From NCBI GenBank assembly GCA_003991915.1, contig RQTK01000689.1:38391-102390 (forward strand): 64,000 nucleotides of DNA, read 5' to 3'. The notes under the pieces are model-generated. The model worked only from the letters and a program-made list of their open reading frames with translations. It was not told the DNA's origin and searched no databases. Shown here piece by piece: positions 1 through 11,669 of this stretch (position 1 is the first letter of the stretch; every line of letters begins with the position of its first letter). A program made the translations under genes and the position numbers. This stretch comes from Elysia chlorotica (Eukaryota > Mollusca > Gastropoda > Plakobranchidae).

Positions 1-524
1 AATTGCACTTCTGTAAAAGTAAGTGCAAGACACAGCTTTTCTGTCCATCATGATCTTGTTGGTTTGCCATGGTAGCAGTAAACTTACACACATTTCTTTG
101 GAATAAAACTGCATGAAATGTTCAATCTTTTTTTTTTTTTTTTTATGATTGTAAAAAAATCTCCTTAATTTTGTTACTTGCATTACTTCTTTGAATTTAA
201 ATCTGATGATCAAATAAGTAGGGGCCTAGAGTACAAATTTGAAGTTTATTAAGATTTAGATTTCCAACCTGAGAAGAATGGTTTGGAAGTACATAGAGGT
301 TTTACCAATAAAGTCCATATCAATGCATAGTCTAAATCTATACCAGATACATGGCATTATTGTAGAATCTTATTTTGTACCTCTGAACACAAACTTTCAT
401 CTTCTGGACTTTATGGAAATGAGGATAATTGCGTAAGGTTGGCTTGTTAGTAAGGCATCTTGAGTCTATATGCTGGACAGTCCCTCCCCTGCACCTGAGA
501 CTTTAGGTGGGATATGGACTGCTG

Positions 525-686
525 GTTGGGCGGTGTCAGTGAAATATGAAGGTCTGATACAGAGGTCCTGTCATCACGGCCCTGCTTCTGTGTTGCAGCA
601 TGTTCACAATTGTCAGGCTTTATAAGTCTTTGAGCATGTCGCTGTATGTGATCCTTCTTGGGAATTTAGGAGACGTTGAACCAGGA
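525..686 (+). mobile_element. SINE core fragment (headless)
   Basis: The segment follows the same word order as the fuller SINE copies at 33640-33918 and 46640-46905: a GGCGGTGTCAGTG block, a diverged 'tgatacagaggtcctg' block, a 'cagcatgttcacaattgtca' block and a tail near 'ttaggagacgttgaacc'. The tRNA-like head is missing. It reads as an old 5'-truncated copy. The flanks 1-524 and 687-1203 hold no coding region I can support and are probably intron or UTR. Confidence 0.55.
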
Positions 687-1203
687 AAAAGCTTGATTTA
701 GATAGGAAGAAAGAAGTATTGCAGAACCTTTTTCATGATAAAATGATTAATCTTCCATTTTGAATAGAGACTTCCAATGTAAAGCAGTTCTTATGTAATC
801 AGACTCTCCAATCCAAATGGAATTTTGGTTCAAACTAGACAGTCCATTCCTTTTTCTAGAGATGATTTGCTAGGTAACATTTGACTGTTCAGTTTACCTT
901 CTTACTATTTGCTTATCATCCAAAATTTATGAAGTGTAGATAATTCTACATTTAATAAAGCAGAGAATATTGTTAGTTACCCATCATCAGAATAATGAAT
1001 TTATCCATGATAGTAATAGTGCAGTAAACTGTAAATCACTTTTTAACTTCTAAATGTAATCACTGTTCGGGAATAAAAGTGTAAAACGAAATTAAAACCT
1101 TACCTTCATAAAGCGTCAGCACCTATTTTTTTCAGTAGTGTATATTATAGTATTTGATAAAAATTGTATTCCTATCTGACAATGTATCTTTGTTTTCTTT
1201 AAG

Positions 1204-1323
1204 GGTGTGGTGCTCATGTTGAACAGGTAATGGCAGGTGTACCTCAAGACCAGAGATGCACTTGTCCTCGCAAGTGAAGAAACATGTGACCATGAGGAGA
1301 CTCGTGGAAAGGAACCAAGCCAG
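1204..1323 (+). CDS. Possible terminal coding exon of a gene entering from the left
   Basis: A pyrimidine-rich acceptor (tttgttttctttaag) ends at 1203 and a consensus donor (CAG|GTGGGT) follows 1323. Two of the three frames close early. The third gives a 23-residue peptide, beginning CGAHVEQV and ending RCTCPRK, with a TGA at 1275-1277. That would be a C-terminal end with three cysteines. The stop lies 46 nt before the junction, which is compatible with escape from nonsense-mediated decay, so the remaining exon at 3295 would be 3' UTR. I do not recognise the protein. The exon could instead be wholly untranslated. Confidence 0.3.
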
Positions 1324-3294
1324 GTGGGTGCAGTATTTTAGGCCTGCAGGTAAAGCGTTGTTGCTTAGCGTCCAACTTCAGTACTATTTTGGCTATAAAT
1401 ATTGTAGACGACCATCAAGACTGAAGTCTAAAAAGTTTATGTGCTGCCGCACAAAGACAGTGTGGGTATACCATGTCTCTGTCTGAAGAGGTCTAAGTTA
1501 AATTTGGATATCTGGAAATGTCTTTCAAATTGATTTTTCCAAACTCTAAAAATTCGATAGAGTTAATAGCAATGTAATATTTTAATTTGAAATAGGATAT
1601 TATCATTTTGTCTCTTTGTTATACACGTCTACAAATTATTAATACATTTACTATGTACTTAGACTGTGGCACCACAGAGAATCTTGCCAAAATTTCGTGG
1701 TTTCCAACAAATTAATAATTTTTGCCTGACAACCAAAGAACATGTTATATGTTACATCAAACAATAGAGGTAAAACACGGGATGCCCTTTGTACTCTTGG
1801 TATTCAGTAGTGCCCTTTCAAAAAACCCATTAGAACTGGATCCATCTAAAAAACTTTTTTGTGTGTATTTTTTTTAGTCTACTGAGGGGCTTGTTCTTTG
1901 GCAGAAACCACTGTTCATGCAAATGTCCCAATGAAAGGATGGTTAAATCTTCTGCTTAAAAATATGGATTTATAAAACTGTCACTTCGCTTTTATTTAAA
2001 ATGTTAACTGTTAGAATCTAAAGATCTTTTTTTTTTTTAACTGTTTAATGGCTTTTCAAAATGGGCATTCTAAAGTAATGCAATGAACTCATTGACAGAC
2101 AAATCAAGCCCACCATTGATTCAAGGTAAAGCAGCTCTGCTATATTGAAAACTTAATAACTAAAGTCAGACGTGTTTTGTTTTTTTCAATTTGTCTTCAC
2201 AGAATACAAAAGTTTGAGATTTTAACGTGCATTTTGTACTTGTCCAGTTAGAAAAGAATTCAAAAATATTTTTCACTATTGAAAACATTGTCTTTGGCTA
2301 GATCTGCGGTGCCTTGCAAATGTTGCTATAGTATCAAGCCCAGAGGTGTCCTCACTCTAAGTGTAGATCACATTCAAACTATTTCCTCCAGTTAAGCTGG
2401 CTCAGCTAACAGCATACAAAATAAAAAGGGATTGATATTGAGTATGGTTGATAACAATTCATATTTAGTGCCTTGTAGTACATGGCATGGATTTTTCATG
2501 AAATTTGGTTGGATTTCATTTTCAGATTCTAGGTGGGTTACAAACCACAAAGAGTAGATTTTCACTGTGCTATGATTTTGGCATAAAGTCATTTTTACTA
2601 CTTTTGAAATAATTGATATAAACTTTTGCATGTCCCTATTTTTCCTTAATATTGGACACCAGTTCCTAAAAAGTAAAGTAAGATCACATTTCCATCTTAA
2701 GAACGATATCACTTGCACTTTGGTATAAGGCAAATAAAATTGTACATTAGTCTATCGATGGATTCTTAGCTGGAGCAATTCTTTCTTATAAGGAATGTTG
2801 TGGATGTGAGTCCCTATTGAAAGAGGTTTACTGGTCTGTTCTTGTGTAAGTTGTATCAATTTCATAGCATTATTATTAAAATCGTACAGCCTGCATCATT
2901 TTTATTGAAATAAACAGATTTTGAGGAATGGTATATCAGTTGAGATAACAAAGTTCTTTATCACCTCACTGACAACTTACTATATATCACATTGACAACT
3001 CATTCTACATACTCTATCTTTCTTTGAGGTACTTAAGTTTAAGTGAAGTATTGTTATGATTTTCTTTTAAACATTTGAGTTTTGAGAGCCAATTGAAATA
3101 CATAGAACTAGAACTTTCTTAGGTTGGAGTGAACTGGCTGAGGAAAAATTCTTACTAAGTATTAAACCACTCTGAATGACTCATCATGTTGTATGTTATT
3201 TTTGTAATAGATGTACTTTTACTGTTTTGGTACAATTTCTACATTTCCCCACTTGCTTTAATCTTATAAATTGTTTGCTTGTTTTTTTTTCAAG

Positions 3295-3462
3295 GAGGAT
3301 GCTCAGATGCAGAAGCATCCCAAGCATGGAGCTTATTGGAACTTCACAGAGTGTATCTTGGTCAATGGCACAGCAAGCTTTAGATGTAGAGAAAGCATGA
3401 ATTTATATTTCCTATTTTTCTTACGCAGTAAACATAAATAAAGTATGCTTGAAACCCATTTT
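3295..3462 (+). other. Probable last (3' UTR) exon with poly(A) site
   Basis: A long T-run acceptor (gttttttttttcaag) ends at 3294. The downstream exon contains AATAAA at 3437-3442, followed by a T/G-rich stretch at about 3457-3475 that fits a downstream cleavage element. It would splice from the donor at 1323/1324. Several short frames are open across it, so partial coding cannot be excluded. The intron between (1324-3294) shows nothing recognisable. Confidence 0.45.
3437..3442 (+). terminator. Poly(A) signal AATAAA
   Basis: Canonical hexamer in the candidate last exon, followed within 20-35 nt by a GT-rich element. It probably ends the transcription unit entering from the left edge. Confidence 0.5.
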
Positions 3463-3657
3463 TGTTTTGTTAAATTTTTATTTTCAACTTAGCTTTTTAC
3501 AAATAGATGAAATATATAAGTTAAAAACGAATGAAATGTTAAGGCCTAATTGAATTTTGTTTCCATTGAAGGTTGTCTGTCTCTGTCTTTCCCTCCCTCC
3601 TTTTCTGTCTGTCAATCTCTCTGCTTTTTGTCTTTGCGTTTGACTGTACGTCTGTGC

Positions 3658-3658
<1 letters not shown>

Positions 3659-3742
<84 letters not shown>

Positions 3743-3909
3743 CCTCTCCCCCCTCTCTCTCTTTCTGTTTCTTTGGAGGGGGGGGCGGCACATTTTATGG
3801 GCACATTCTTTTTCTTAGCTCGTTCAGAGAGTTGAAGTTGAAGAACATTGTCATAGATATGTTGTTGTTTTATAATATTAATATCATTATTATTATTATT
3901 AGTATTCTT

Positions 3910-3940
<31 letters not shown>

Positions 3941-4024
3941 TTATTATTATTATTATTATTATTTTTATTGATGTTGTTGTTGTCGTTGTTCATCATCATC
4001 ATCATCATCATCACCATCATCATT
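3659..4024. repeat. Compound microsatellite: (CT)n, (ATT/CTT)n, (ATC)n
   Basis: Nearly pure CT runs from 3659 to 3736. A unique block follows, then ATT and CTT triplets at 3886-3965 and ATC triplets at 3991-4024. The long open frames on both strands here are only translated repeats. Confidence 0.95.
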
Positions 4025-4082
4025 GACATAATTTATACGACTACATTATAATGTTATTACTGTCTATATTGTTTTGTTTTTC

Positions 4083-4142
4083 AGCATATACGGACCACCA
4101 AATTTGCCTTTAAAGGAGAAATAAAGTTATATCTTATCTTAT
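4083..4142 (+). mobile_element. Retroposon 3' tail ending in TCTTA repeats
   Basis: The segment runs from an ACCACCAAATTT-type word to AATAAAGTTATATCTTATCTTATG. The same order (CCAACCAAATTT, then AATAAAGTTTATCTTATCTTATC) recurs at 10727-10791. Both copies sit just 3' of a trinucleotide microsatellite. This looks like the short 3' end shared by 5'-truncated LINE or SINE copies. Confidence 0.5.
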
Positions 4143-5080
4143 GTCTTCTCATTTTAAATGGCAAAAGTTAAAACAAAACACAAACAATATTATGAAGGAA
4201 AAAGTGGGGAGAGAGATTAACTGTGCAGAATTGCCTCTGAGTCTTGTTTTTATTATTAATCGACCATTGTAAACTCCTTCATAAAGTAGATATATCATTA
4301 ATTTTTATCTAATTTAACAAAATACTAAAGACCACAAACTGAAGTGAAACAAGTCGAAATAAGATTTTTCAGTATTTGTACAAACAAAATTCAGAAAACA
4401 TGAATCATATATTCGACACATATTAAGAAAGCATGAATTTTAACAAATTTAACATTAAAGTAATATTGTGTTTTGAATCCACACCTGGCATGTACCTGCT
4501 CAAGGGAAGAAAAAATGAAAACAAAACATGTCTGTGAAAAAAAAAAAGATAATTAGGAGCCATAAGCACAATGCCGCAGTAGTACTAGTAGATGTACATT
4601 ATGGACTCTAGTTTAGAAGTAGACTCTAATCTAGACACCAAGGGTCGTAAGTCGCGGTAGCTCACGACGCTGGAATCTAGAATAGAATAGATGAAATTTT
4701 TACCTTCAGAAATTTAGACCATGAAGGTCTGGACAAATTATTATGATAGAGGGAATTTCAGTAGACCTATGCCTAAATATGTTAATCTTATAAAATGCCA
4801 ATGGAAACTCACCTTTCCTTACCCCTTGGGAATGTGAAGAAGGGTTTTCCTTTGCGCTTCTCTTTATAAATAGCATTTGCACAGTTGATAGCACCACAAA
4901 ATGTGCCAGGATGTACAGTTTTAGCTTTACTAGCCATGTTTGTTGACACTGACAACCGGGTAGACCCCAATCTCAAAGGAAGGGAGACCACTTTTAGAGT
5001 ACCCTCAGTAAAACAAATTACAATTGGTTATACTCCTTGTTTCATCACTGTGTGATGGTTGGCTAAAGATGGTTACCTTG

Positions 5081-5176
5081 GGCCGTAAGTGCAACGTAGC
5101 GTAACTCGTAAGAACATGCGATAAAGATGACTTACAACGAGTCGTGAGCTACTGTTACGTTGAACTTACAACCCAT
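5081..5176. mobile_element. Foldback (MITE-like) element, about 96 bp
   Basis: The left arm (GTAAGTGCAACGTA) is the inverse of the right arm (TACGTTGAACTTAC) with one mismatch. The centre contains ATGCGATAAAGATGACTTAC, close to ATGCGAATAAGAAAGCTTAC in the element at 52320-52416. Related fragments lie at 4640-4680, 5577-5612 and 40712-40810. There is no internal ORF, as expected for a non-autonomous foldback element. Confidence 0.6.
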
Positions 5177-5869
5177 TGTAAACGTGTTTAGCAACAGACA
5201 AATTGTAGATCGTGTTTAAAACGTTTGAATATTTAAGAAGGCACAACAACAACAACAACAACAAACGTTTGGAAATAGCGATGGCGATTTATTGTGGGTT
5301 TTTTTATGTGTGAAAGTATGGGCGCCTGGGTGTTTCTGGTCCATTTATGGAAAGAAAAATAATGATGTTGGGTTTCACTTCAGTACACATCGAAATCGCG
5401 GAGTCTCTAGGCCCTACAATAAATTGGTTGCAAGGCATGGCAAATGGTAGGGACATGTTACAGCTCTAAAAGTAAAAGAACAACAACAAAGAAATAAGGG
5501 AAAGTGTATAAAACACATTTTGAATGTACACAGGGATAATAAAAAAAATCTGATATCAGGGTAGGATGCACAAACATGACGTAGCTTACGTCTCGTCGTA
5601 CGCTAGTGTCTAGACCTAGTACTATTAAGAAAATAATCATAATAAATGTTGACACAAAAAATGGCTGACCTCATTCTCCTAAATGTCACCGCTAGTTAGT
5701 TGGCTCGCGCAAAACGTTTTTTTTTTCTTCTAATAAGTCTACTTTACAAGCCAAGGATATCAGATGCTGTTTTTGGCTGGTCTCTCTTCAGCGTCTCTTT
5801 TATCTTTTGCACGGTAATGAAGTAATCAATGATCTATGTCTCTCTCTCTCTGTATGTAGGTCTGTATCT

Positions 5870-5871
5870 CT

Positions 5872-5932
<61 letters not shown>

Positions 5933-6001
5933 CTCGCTCTCTGTCCTATTGTTTTTGGCATGTCTCTTTTTTAGTTTTTGATTTATGATGAAGTAATCAA
6001 T

Positions 6002-6092
<91 letters not shown>

Positions 6093-6200
6093 GTGCGTGT
6101 GTGTCTTATTCACGTTGTTTTTGTGTCTCTTTTATGGTTGCATGTTCTCTCTCCCCCCCTCCTCTCTCTCTCTTTCTCCTGCTCTCTCCCTGTCTTTTTC
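5870..6200. repeat. (CT)n microsatellites in duplicated flanks
   Basis: Two CT arrays (about 5877-5945 and 6003-6088). Repeated flanking words (a 'tgatgaagtaatcaatg' type before the arrays and 'cacgttgtttttg' after) recur between units, so the arrays multiplied together with their flanks. No gene is visible. Confidence 0.9.
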
Positions 6201-6682
6201 ACGTTGTTTTTGGTGTCTCTTTCATGGTCTGTATAGTGAAGTTTCATAGGTCTAGATCTATCTTTTAGATAGCTAAATAAATTATTTGGTAAATAACTAG
6301 TCGAAGTGGTGCATGCCCGGCGGGTCCGGTGGCTGTGGTGGGCGAATCTAGCTGTTATTTACTTTTAAAAGGCTAAAGTAACGTGGACATTCGAAACTCG
6401 TCATTTAAAGAAATCACTCTGCATCTAGATAAAACTATACAATCATGCAACTGTAGATCTTGCCTCAAGTTTGCGTCGTACCATATTATGTGCTTCTGCT
6501 CGCATCTATTCCTAATAACGTGTCCACTGTGGAGCTGTTATTCGGAATACAATTTCGAGTTATCACTTTGAAAAGTTAAATTGTCAACATTCATTTAATG
6601 GAGGAATCAAGTTAACATTATATAATAAGATCGTGAACGCTCAAGTGTAAATCTTGGATTTGTTCAGGTCAAGCTCATTCCT

Positions 6683-6850
6683 GAACGAAGGTGTAGGTGT
6701 ACCTGCCGAAACAAAGCTCTTCCGTGGGTAGACGTGTACCCACCGAAGCACTACCAAAAAAAAATACAACTGTCACGTGATTTTGTTTACGTTTTGTTAA
6801 GTTGTTTTTATGTCACGTGATTTTGTTTACGTTTTGTTTAGTTGTTCTTT
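6683..6850. promoter_or_regulatory. Duplicated E-box / forkhead-like block, putative promoter region
   Basis: A 40-bp unit is tandemly repeated at 6771-6810 and 6811-6850 with few changes. Each copy has the palindromic E-box CACGTG followed by TTTGTTTAC, a match to the forkhead core TGTTTAC. Just upstream (about 6690-6755) is a diverged pair of GTAG..GTGTACC..CCGAA motifs, one of which forms a GTGGGTA/TACCCAC stem. The block lies about 2.4 kb upstream of the zinc-finger start codon and before the candidate leader donors at 7086 and 7311. Promoter function is inference. Confidence 0.35.
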
Positions 6851-7311
6851 CGTTTTGAGAGAAAGAGGTCAGTTCAGCGCTATGATAGCACCCTGATCTC
6901 TTTTAAACTCATGGTTTTAAGCTTTTTTTAAAGAAAAGAATAAAATCTAAATTCAAATTCTAGATCCATAAATCTATGTTGTTCGATTTTATTATGTATT
7001 CTAGACATTTTTCGGGAATACTTCGAACTTTGAAGGTTTCAATGGTCATCGATATAATGAGCACCCTTAGCCTATCAACGTGATTGGTAAGCTTACATAT
7101 TTTTGAATTTTTGAGATCATCATTTTTTTTAATACAAGATCTAATTATCTAGATTATATAGATCTCGTATGTATGGTAGAAGGCCTATGTTACCGTGTCG
7201 CCTGATAACATACAGTTATGTAGGCCTACGTTAAAAAATAGGATGTAAGATCTAGATCTGTATGGGGCCTAGAATACAGAGCTTTGCAAGCAGCAATCTA
7301 AATGTATGTTG
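6851..7311 (+). other. Candidate 5' leader exon region of the zinc-finger gene
   Basis: The coding exon at 9229 is preceded by a splice acceptor at 9167, so an upstream leader exon must exist. Two good donors lie here: attg|GTAAGC after 7086 and gttg|GTGAGT after 7311. I cannot tell which is used or where transcription starts. Confidence 0.3.
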
Positions 7312-7559
7312 GTGAGTATTTGATTTGATATTGGTTTTGAGCTGCATTGAATGTTTTTGTTTTGTTTGTAAAACTTTTCATCCAATTCCTTCGCATCCTA
7401 GCAGACTCGTCTTACCTATTTTTGCAACCTTCTCTCTTATAGATCTAGATTTTACACCAATCCAAGTAAGGGATCATCTTTATACAATACTATAAGGTAG
7501 AAATCAAATGAGAGTAAATCAACAGACTTACACTAGAGGAGGCCTAGATCTGTTTTTAT

Positions 7560-8480
7560 TAAGTTAGGAGTGCTTAATCCCGCATGAATTGCGGGGAAGG
7601 GGGTAAGATCCTCAATTTGCTGCTCCTCTTCTTCATCATCTCATCTCATAGCCAACTCCTGAACTTGGTGAAAGCTTTGCCCAGGTGACTGAGCAGGCTC
7701 TCTCGCAGAAACGTACACAGTGTTGGATCATATTCATTTAGGTTTTACACAAGGTGACAGAGTAATCTAAGGGATCGGAAGCTATGCTGGTTTATCCACT
7801 GGCCCACCTTGAGACGGCAAAGTTTGATGTGGTGGGACAGAGATGGATGGCTGAGTTTGAGCCCTTCCTTTTCAAGATGTACGGCCTACCTTAGACAGGG
7901 TTGTGGCAATCACTGATAAGGAGGAATATGTGGCAGTGACTTCCATCTCTGCAACGCCTGTCATCTCATTCAGCCCTCAGTCTTCCTCCATAACTTTCCT
8001 CTATATCCGCCAGGTTGATTTAGGCTGATCCTGATGCATTTTTACTGCCAGTGTCACAATTTCTGGATATTAATCATAATATCAAAGCACCAGAGATGCC
8101 AATTTACTGATTTTCAGTTGTTTTTTTTTGTTTTTTTTATGGCAGGTCAGAAGTCAGGTAAGATCTGTCAAAGGGTTAATGTTCACCAATAATTACATGC
8201 AGCACAGCTTTATCTAAAAAAGTTAAGTAAAAAGAGAATGATCCAGTTGGCATCATTCAAAGACACAGCAGGAGGCAGAGGTAGGGACAGTACTGCCCAT
8301 AGCTGTCTAGAAGACCTGGCCTAGAACCTCCCATCCTTTCTTGCACTCAGCCTTTTAAGTTTAATGTGGATGGTTGGTGTCATCACCTGCAACCAGTCAA
8401 CATCCAGAGCAGTTTGTGCCTGGTTCAGAACTGTGTCATCCACTACAGGAGCCCACTTCTGACACCAGATGAAGGAAGAG
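7560..8480 (+). mobile_element. Decayed Ty3/Gypsy-type retrotransposon fragment
   Basis: The only clearly recognisable piece is at 7796-7894 (see that entry). The surrounding 900 bp is less AT-rich than its neighbours and has scattered coding-like words but many stops and frame breaks. A later stretch around 8395-8465 could be diverged integrase-side sequence, which is weak. No LTRs or gag region were seen. The element lies in the first intron or upstream region of the zinc-finger gene. Confidence 0.55.
7796..7894 (+). pseudogene. Ty3/Gypsy RNase H C-terminal motif remnant
   Basis: Thirty-two codons read PLAHLETAKF, then a Gly-Gln-Arg-Trp motif, then an acidic/aromatic stretch before TAG at 7892. 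This matches the conserved end of the Ty3/Gypsy RNase H region, where NPLxxLxTAK and QRW precede the YRPG segment and the link to integrase. Here the frame stops where YRPG would be expected. The copy is dead; reverse transcriptase and integrase are not recognisable nearby. Confidence 0.7.
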
Positions 8481-9167
8481 AAAAATTTAGAAGGCAGTCA
8501 GAATATAGTGTGTGCTAAAGTCCTCAGGAATTTGATGAACACTGAACAGAAAACCAAAACATCAATTTAACTTAAATTTACTATCAAATCGAATTTTTAG
8601 CTCACAATCTAGAGCGCTTTTTCGATTCAGGTATCATGTATGTCCCCTTCTAACAATCCAAGTTTTGGTCCAATCCAAAGCAATTCATATTAGGATGGAT
8701 ATGATATTTATAATTTGTACTTGTCTAAAAAGAGTACAGATCATTTATCCATACTCTAATAGATCTAAATACATGTACTTGGTTATCATCGAATTATAGA
8801 TGAAGACAAGGACAGAGATCCTCTTTGATTAAAAGATCAATTACTGTCTTGCTTCCTGTTATATGGAAGGCTAATGCAATCAGACATTCACATTCAGAGG
8901 ACTATAACTTACATTCTTATAGATGGCATTGTGTTGTTGTTGTTTGTTTTTTTTGTGTGTGTTTAATATTGCCCCTAAATGATGCTTCAAAATCAAAGTA
9001 GACCTATAATTAGCAGTAAGCATTTAAGTATTTATAACTTTTCTTGATATGACCATTGATAATGATATAATTTAACTGAAAGTTTTTATTATTTTTTTTT
9101 TTATTATTGTTACAATATAATATATTATGTGCAAGAATATCAATACCTTCTTTGTTTTTCTTTCCAG

Positions 9168-9228
9168 TTGAATTGTATTTAACTTTACTTGTCATGCAAG
9201 ATACTTTGACATCCTGCAACTAGTTATT
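9168..9228 (+). other. 5' UTR part of zinc-finger exon
   Basis: The acceptor (tttgtttttctttccag) ends at 9167. A TGA at 9169-9171 is in frame with the ATG at 9229, and no in-frame ATG lies between them. Together these fix 9229 as the first possible start in this exon. Confidence 0.75.
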
Positions 9229-9760
9229 ATGGAGCAAAAACTGGATCATGATGTGGAACCTGATCTAAAAAGCGCAGATTTTGATAAGAACCTGGATGCC
9301 CGGAGTTTGTTACCAGATGTAAAACCATACGTTCAGACCTTTTTTCAAGACGAAAAACCTGATGTCCAAACCTTTTTTCAAGATGTAAAACCAGATGTCA
9401 AAAGTTTGTTTCAAAATGTGAAACAGGATGTTCAGAGTTTGGCTCAGAATGACGAAACAGATGCTAGAAGTGTATATATGGACAATAAACAAGAAACCAA
9501 AATCTTTGTATTGAAAGAAGAACCTGCAAGAATATCCCTGGAAGAAAAAAATACTTCTTTGTCTGTTGATGAACAAAAACCACTTGTGGAGTCTCTGCGA
9601 CATTTAGTGGAGACATTTTCAGCAAATGGAAGAGATGATGATGATGATGATGGTAATGGTGATGTGCCTGAGTCTGAACACCTAAAACCTCCAGATGGAA
9701 TTGGGATTTATGTACAAGGAGACGTTGTACCTCTTAGTGGTTCCTCATTAAAACCCAAAG
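9229..9760 (+). CDS. Zinc-finger protein, coding exon 1 (11-residue repeats, Asp tract)
   Basis: Residues 1-177 plus the first base of codon 178. After seven residues, the chain from residue 8 to 95 (9250-9513) is eight consecutive 11-residue units with consensus D-V-K-P-D-V-Q-S-L-F-Q. The third, fourth and fifth units are the closest to each other. The pattern is acidic/basic with hydrophobics at fixed positions, so amphipathic helix is plausible (inference). Residues 136-141 are six Asp encoded by GAT triplets at 9634-9651. I see no KRAB, BTB, ZAD or SCAN domain. The donor is CAAAG|GTATTT. The start is supported by the in-frame stop at 9169. The frame remains open to 9793 past the donor, but joining at 9760 keeps frame with exon 2. 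Confidence 0.85.
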
Positions 9761-10480
9761 GTATTTGTTGTACAGTGCAGTCCAATTTAAATTGATTTGT
9801 TTTTAAAGGAAATTCTTTTCTTGCTGATCAATCCCTTTAGGCAGACATTTTCTTTTTTTTCTTTTTATTTGTGTGCATAATTTTGCAATAGATTACCTGT
9901 ACATATTATCTTAGCTGAGCTTATACTCAAAGGGACATAATTGAAATCAAAATAATGTAAAAATTGATGGTGTTTTACTGTTACATGCATGCATCATTTC
10001 CTAAGAATGTCATAAAGATTAAATTTATGTAAGGATGCTGTGCCTGATAACAAAATCTGCGTAATGGGTAGTCAACTTCAGAAGCATCAGACTATTCAGT
10101 TTCCACTTTATGTTTATAGTTAGAAGGGGGTTGTAAGGTTTCTCAGTTAAATATTAAATCTTTTGTACATTTTTCACTTTATCTTGGATAGAATAATGTT
10201 TAATATGGATATAAAGTGGCTAGATTGCAATTCTTGAAACATTACATACATCATTAGATCAGCGATCCAATATGCAGTGATAAATTTTAAAAAATATGAT
10301 AAAACAGTTACCAAAATAAACAAGGATCATTTGTGCTTGTATATATTCTGAGTTCTTTGTCCTAAAGTTTAATATGGTGGCTATTTTATCATTCTCTGGT
10401 AATATTTATTTGCTTTGATGAAATTATGTATTTCAACGTTCATTAAAAAAAAAACAAGTGTTGTAATATTAGTGAGAAAA

Positions 10481-10791
<311 letters not shown>

Positions 10792-10847
10792 AAATATTTT
10801 TTTAATTATTAAAATTCTTTTTTTCTACGTGTATTTGTTTTTTGTAG

Positions 10848-10987
10848 AGACCCATCAAGAGTCCATAGTTCATCAGCCATTTGCTGCTTTAGATTTGTCT
10901 TCTGTTGATTTACAGAAGAACACTATCAACAGTGTGAAGAGGATTGATATGATTGGAGAGACGGAAACAAGTCGTAATGAAGCAGGA
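10848..10987 (+). CDS. Zinc-finger protein, coding exon 2
   Basis: The acceptor tttgtttttTGTAG ends at 10847 and the donor GCAGGA|GTGAGT follows 10987. The 140-nt exon takes one base from exon 1 and ends in phase 0. It encodes residues 178-224, starting with ETHQESIVHQ. The sequence is polar with no known fold; it continues the disordered-looking N-terminal half between the repeats and the fingers. Confidence 0.8.
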
Positions 10988-11669
10988 GTGAGTTTACTTT
11001 GTAAGACTGTGTTTAAATTGTTAACTTTTGAATTAAATGAAATTGATTTTAAAGGAATTTTTTTTTAAGTTAGATAAGTCTGTGTAAGTCACAAACAGAC
11101 AGACGGACAGACAAAAATACACACAGAGAAAGAGTGAGAGAGTTAGACTTAGAGGGACTATTAAAGTTTTTAGAGATAAAGAGCAAGTCACTAACCATAT
11201 GTACTGTTTAAAGGCTTCAAGATTGTACACATAAAACATATATTACATTTTTTTTTATGTGCATTTATAATTCCTTATTCAGTTGTTGTTGTTTTTTTAA
11301 TACAAGTGTGAAAAAGGTGACAAGGCATCATAATTAATTTTATAAAGCAGTCTTTGCAACATAATCAATTGATAGAGTACTTAACAAACTAGTAGTTCTT
11401 GTTTTACAATTTATTGAACCGATAATGTTTAGATATTATATTTTAGTACTGTGCTAACTGTATCTCAGTAGGTTGTACCTTAATTCTAATTCAGCCTCCT
11501 TTTCTGGAAAGAAAAATTATTTTTAACTCCATTATGAATTTCCATAAATAGGAAATGTACGAGGAAGCCAGGAACTTGAACGGATAATAACTTTATTTAA
11601 AAAATGCTGCTAATCAATTAAACTTCTAATTATTTTAATATTTTTTATATATTTACTTATATTTTTTAG

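Noticed and set aside
3484-4029. Long frames over CT, ATT and ATC arrays (poly-Ser/Leu, Arg/Glu, Asn, Ile)
   Set aside because: Both strands are open only because dinucleotide and trinucleotide arrays rarely contain stops. There are no splice or codon signals. The same applies to similar frames at 5978, 10443, 27546, 27774, 43010, 45862, 56994, 58657 and 60219.
9310-9603. Minus-strand frame of 97 codons opposite the zinc-finger exon 1
   Set aside because: It is a shadow of the 33-bp coding repeat on the + strand.
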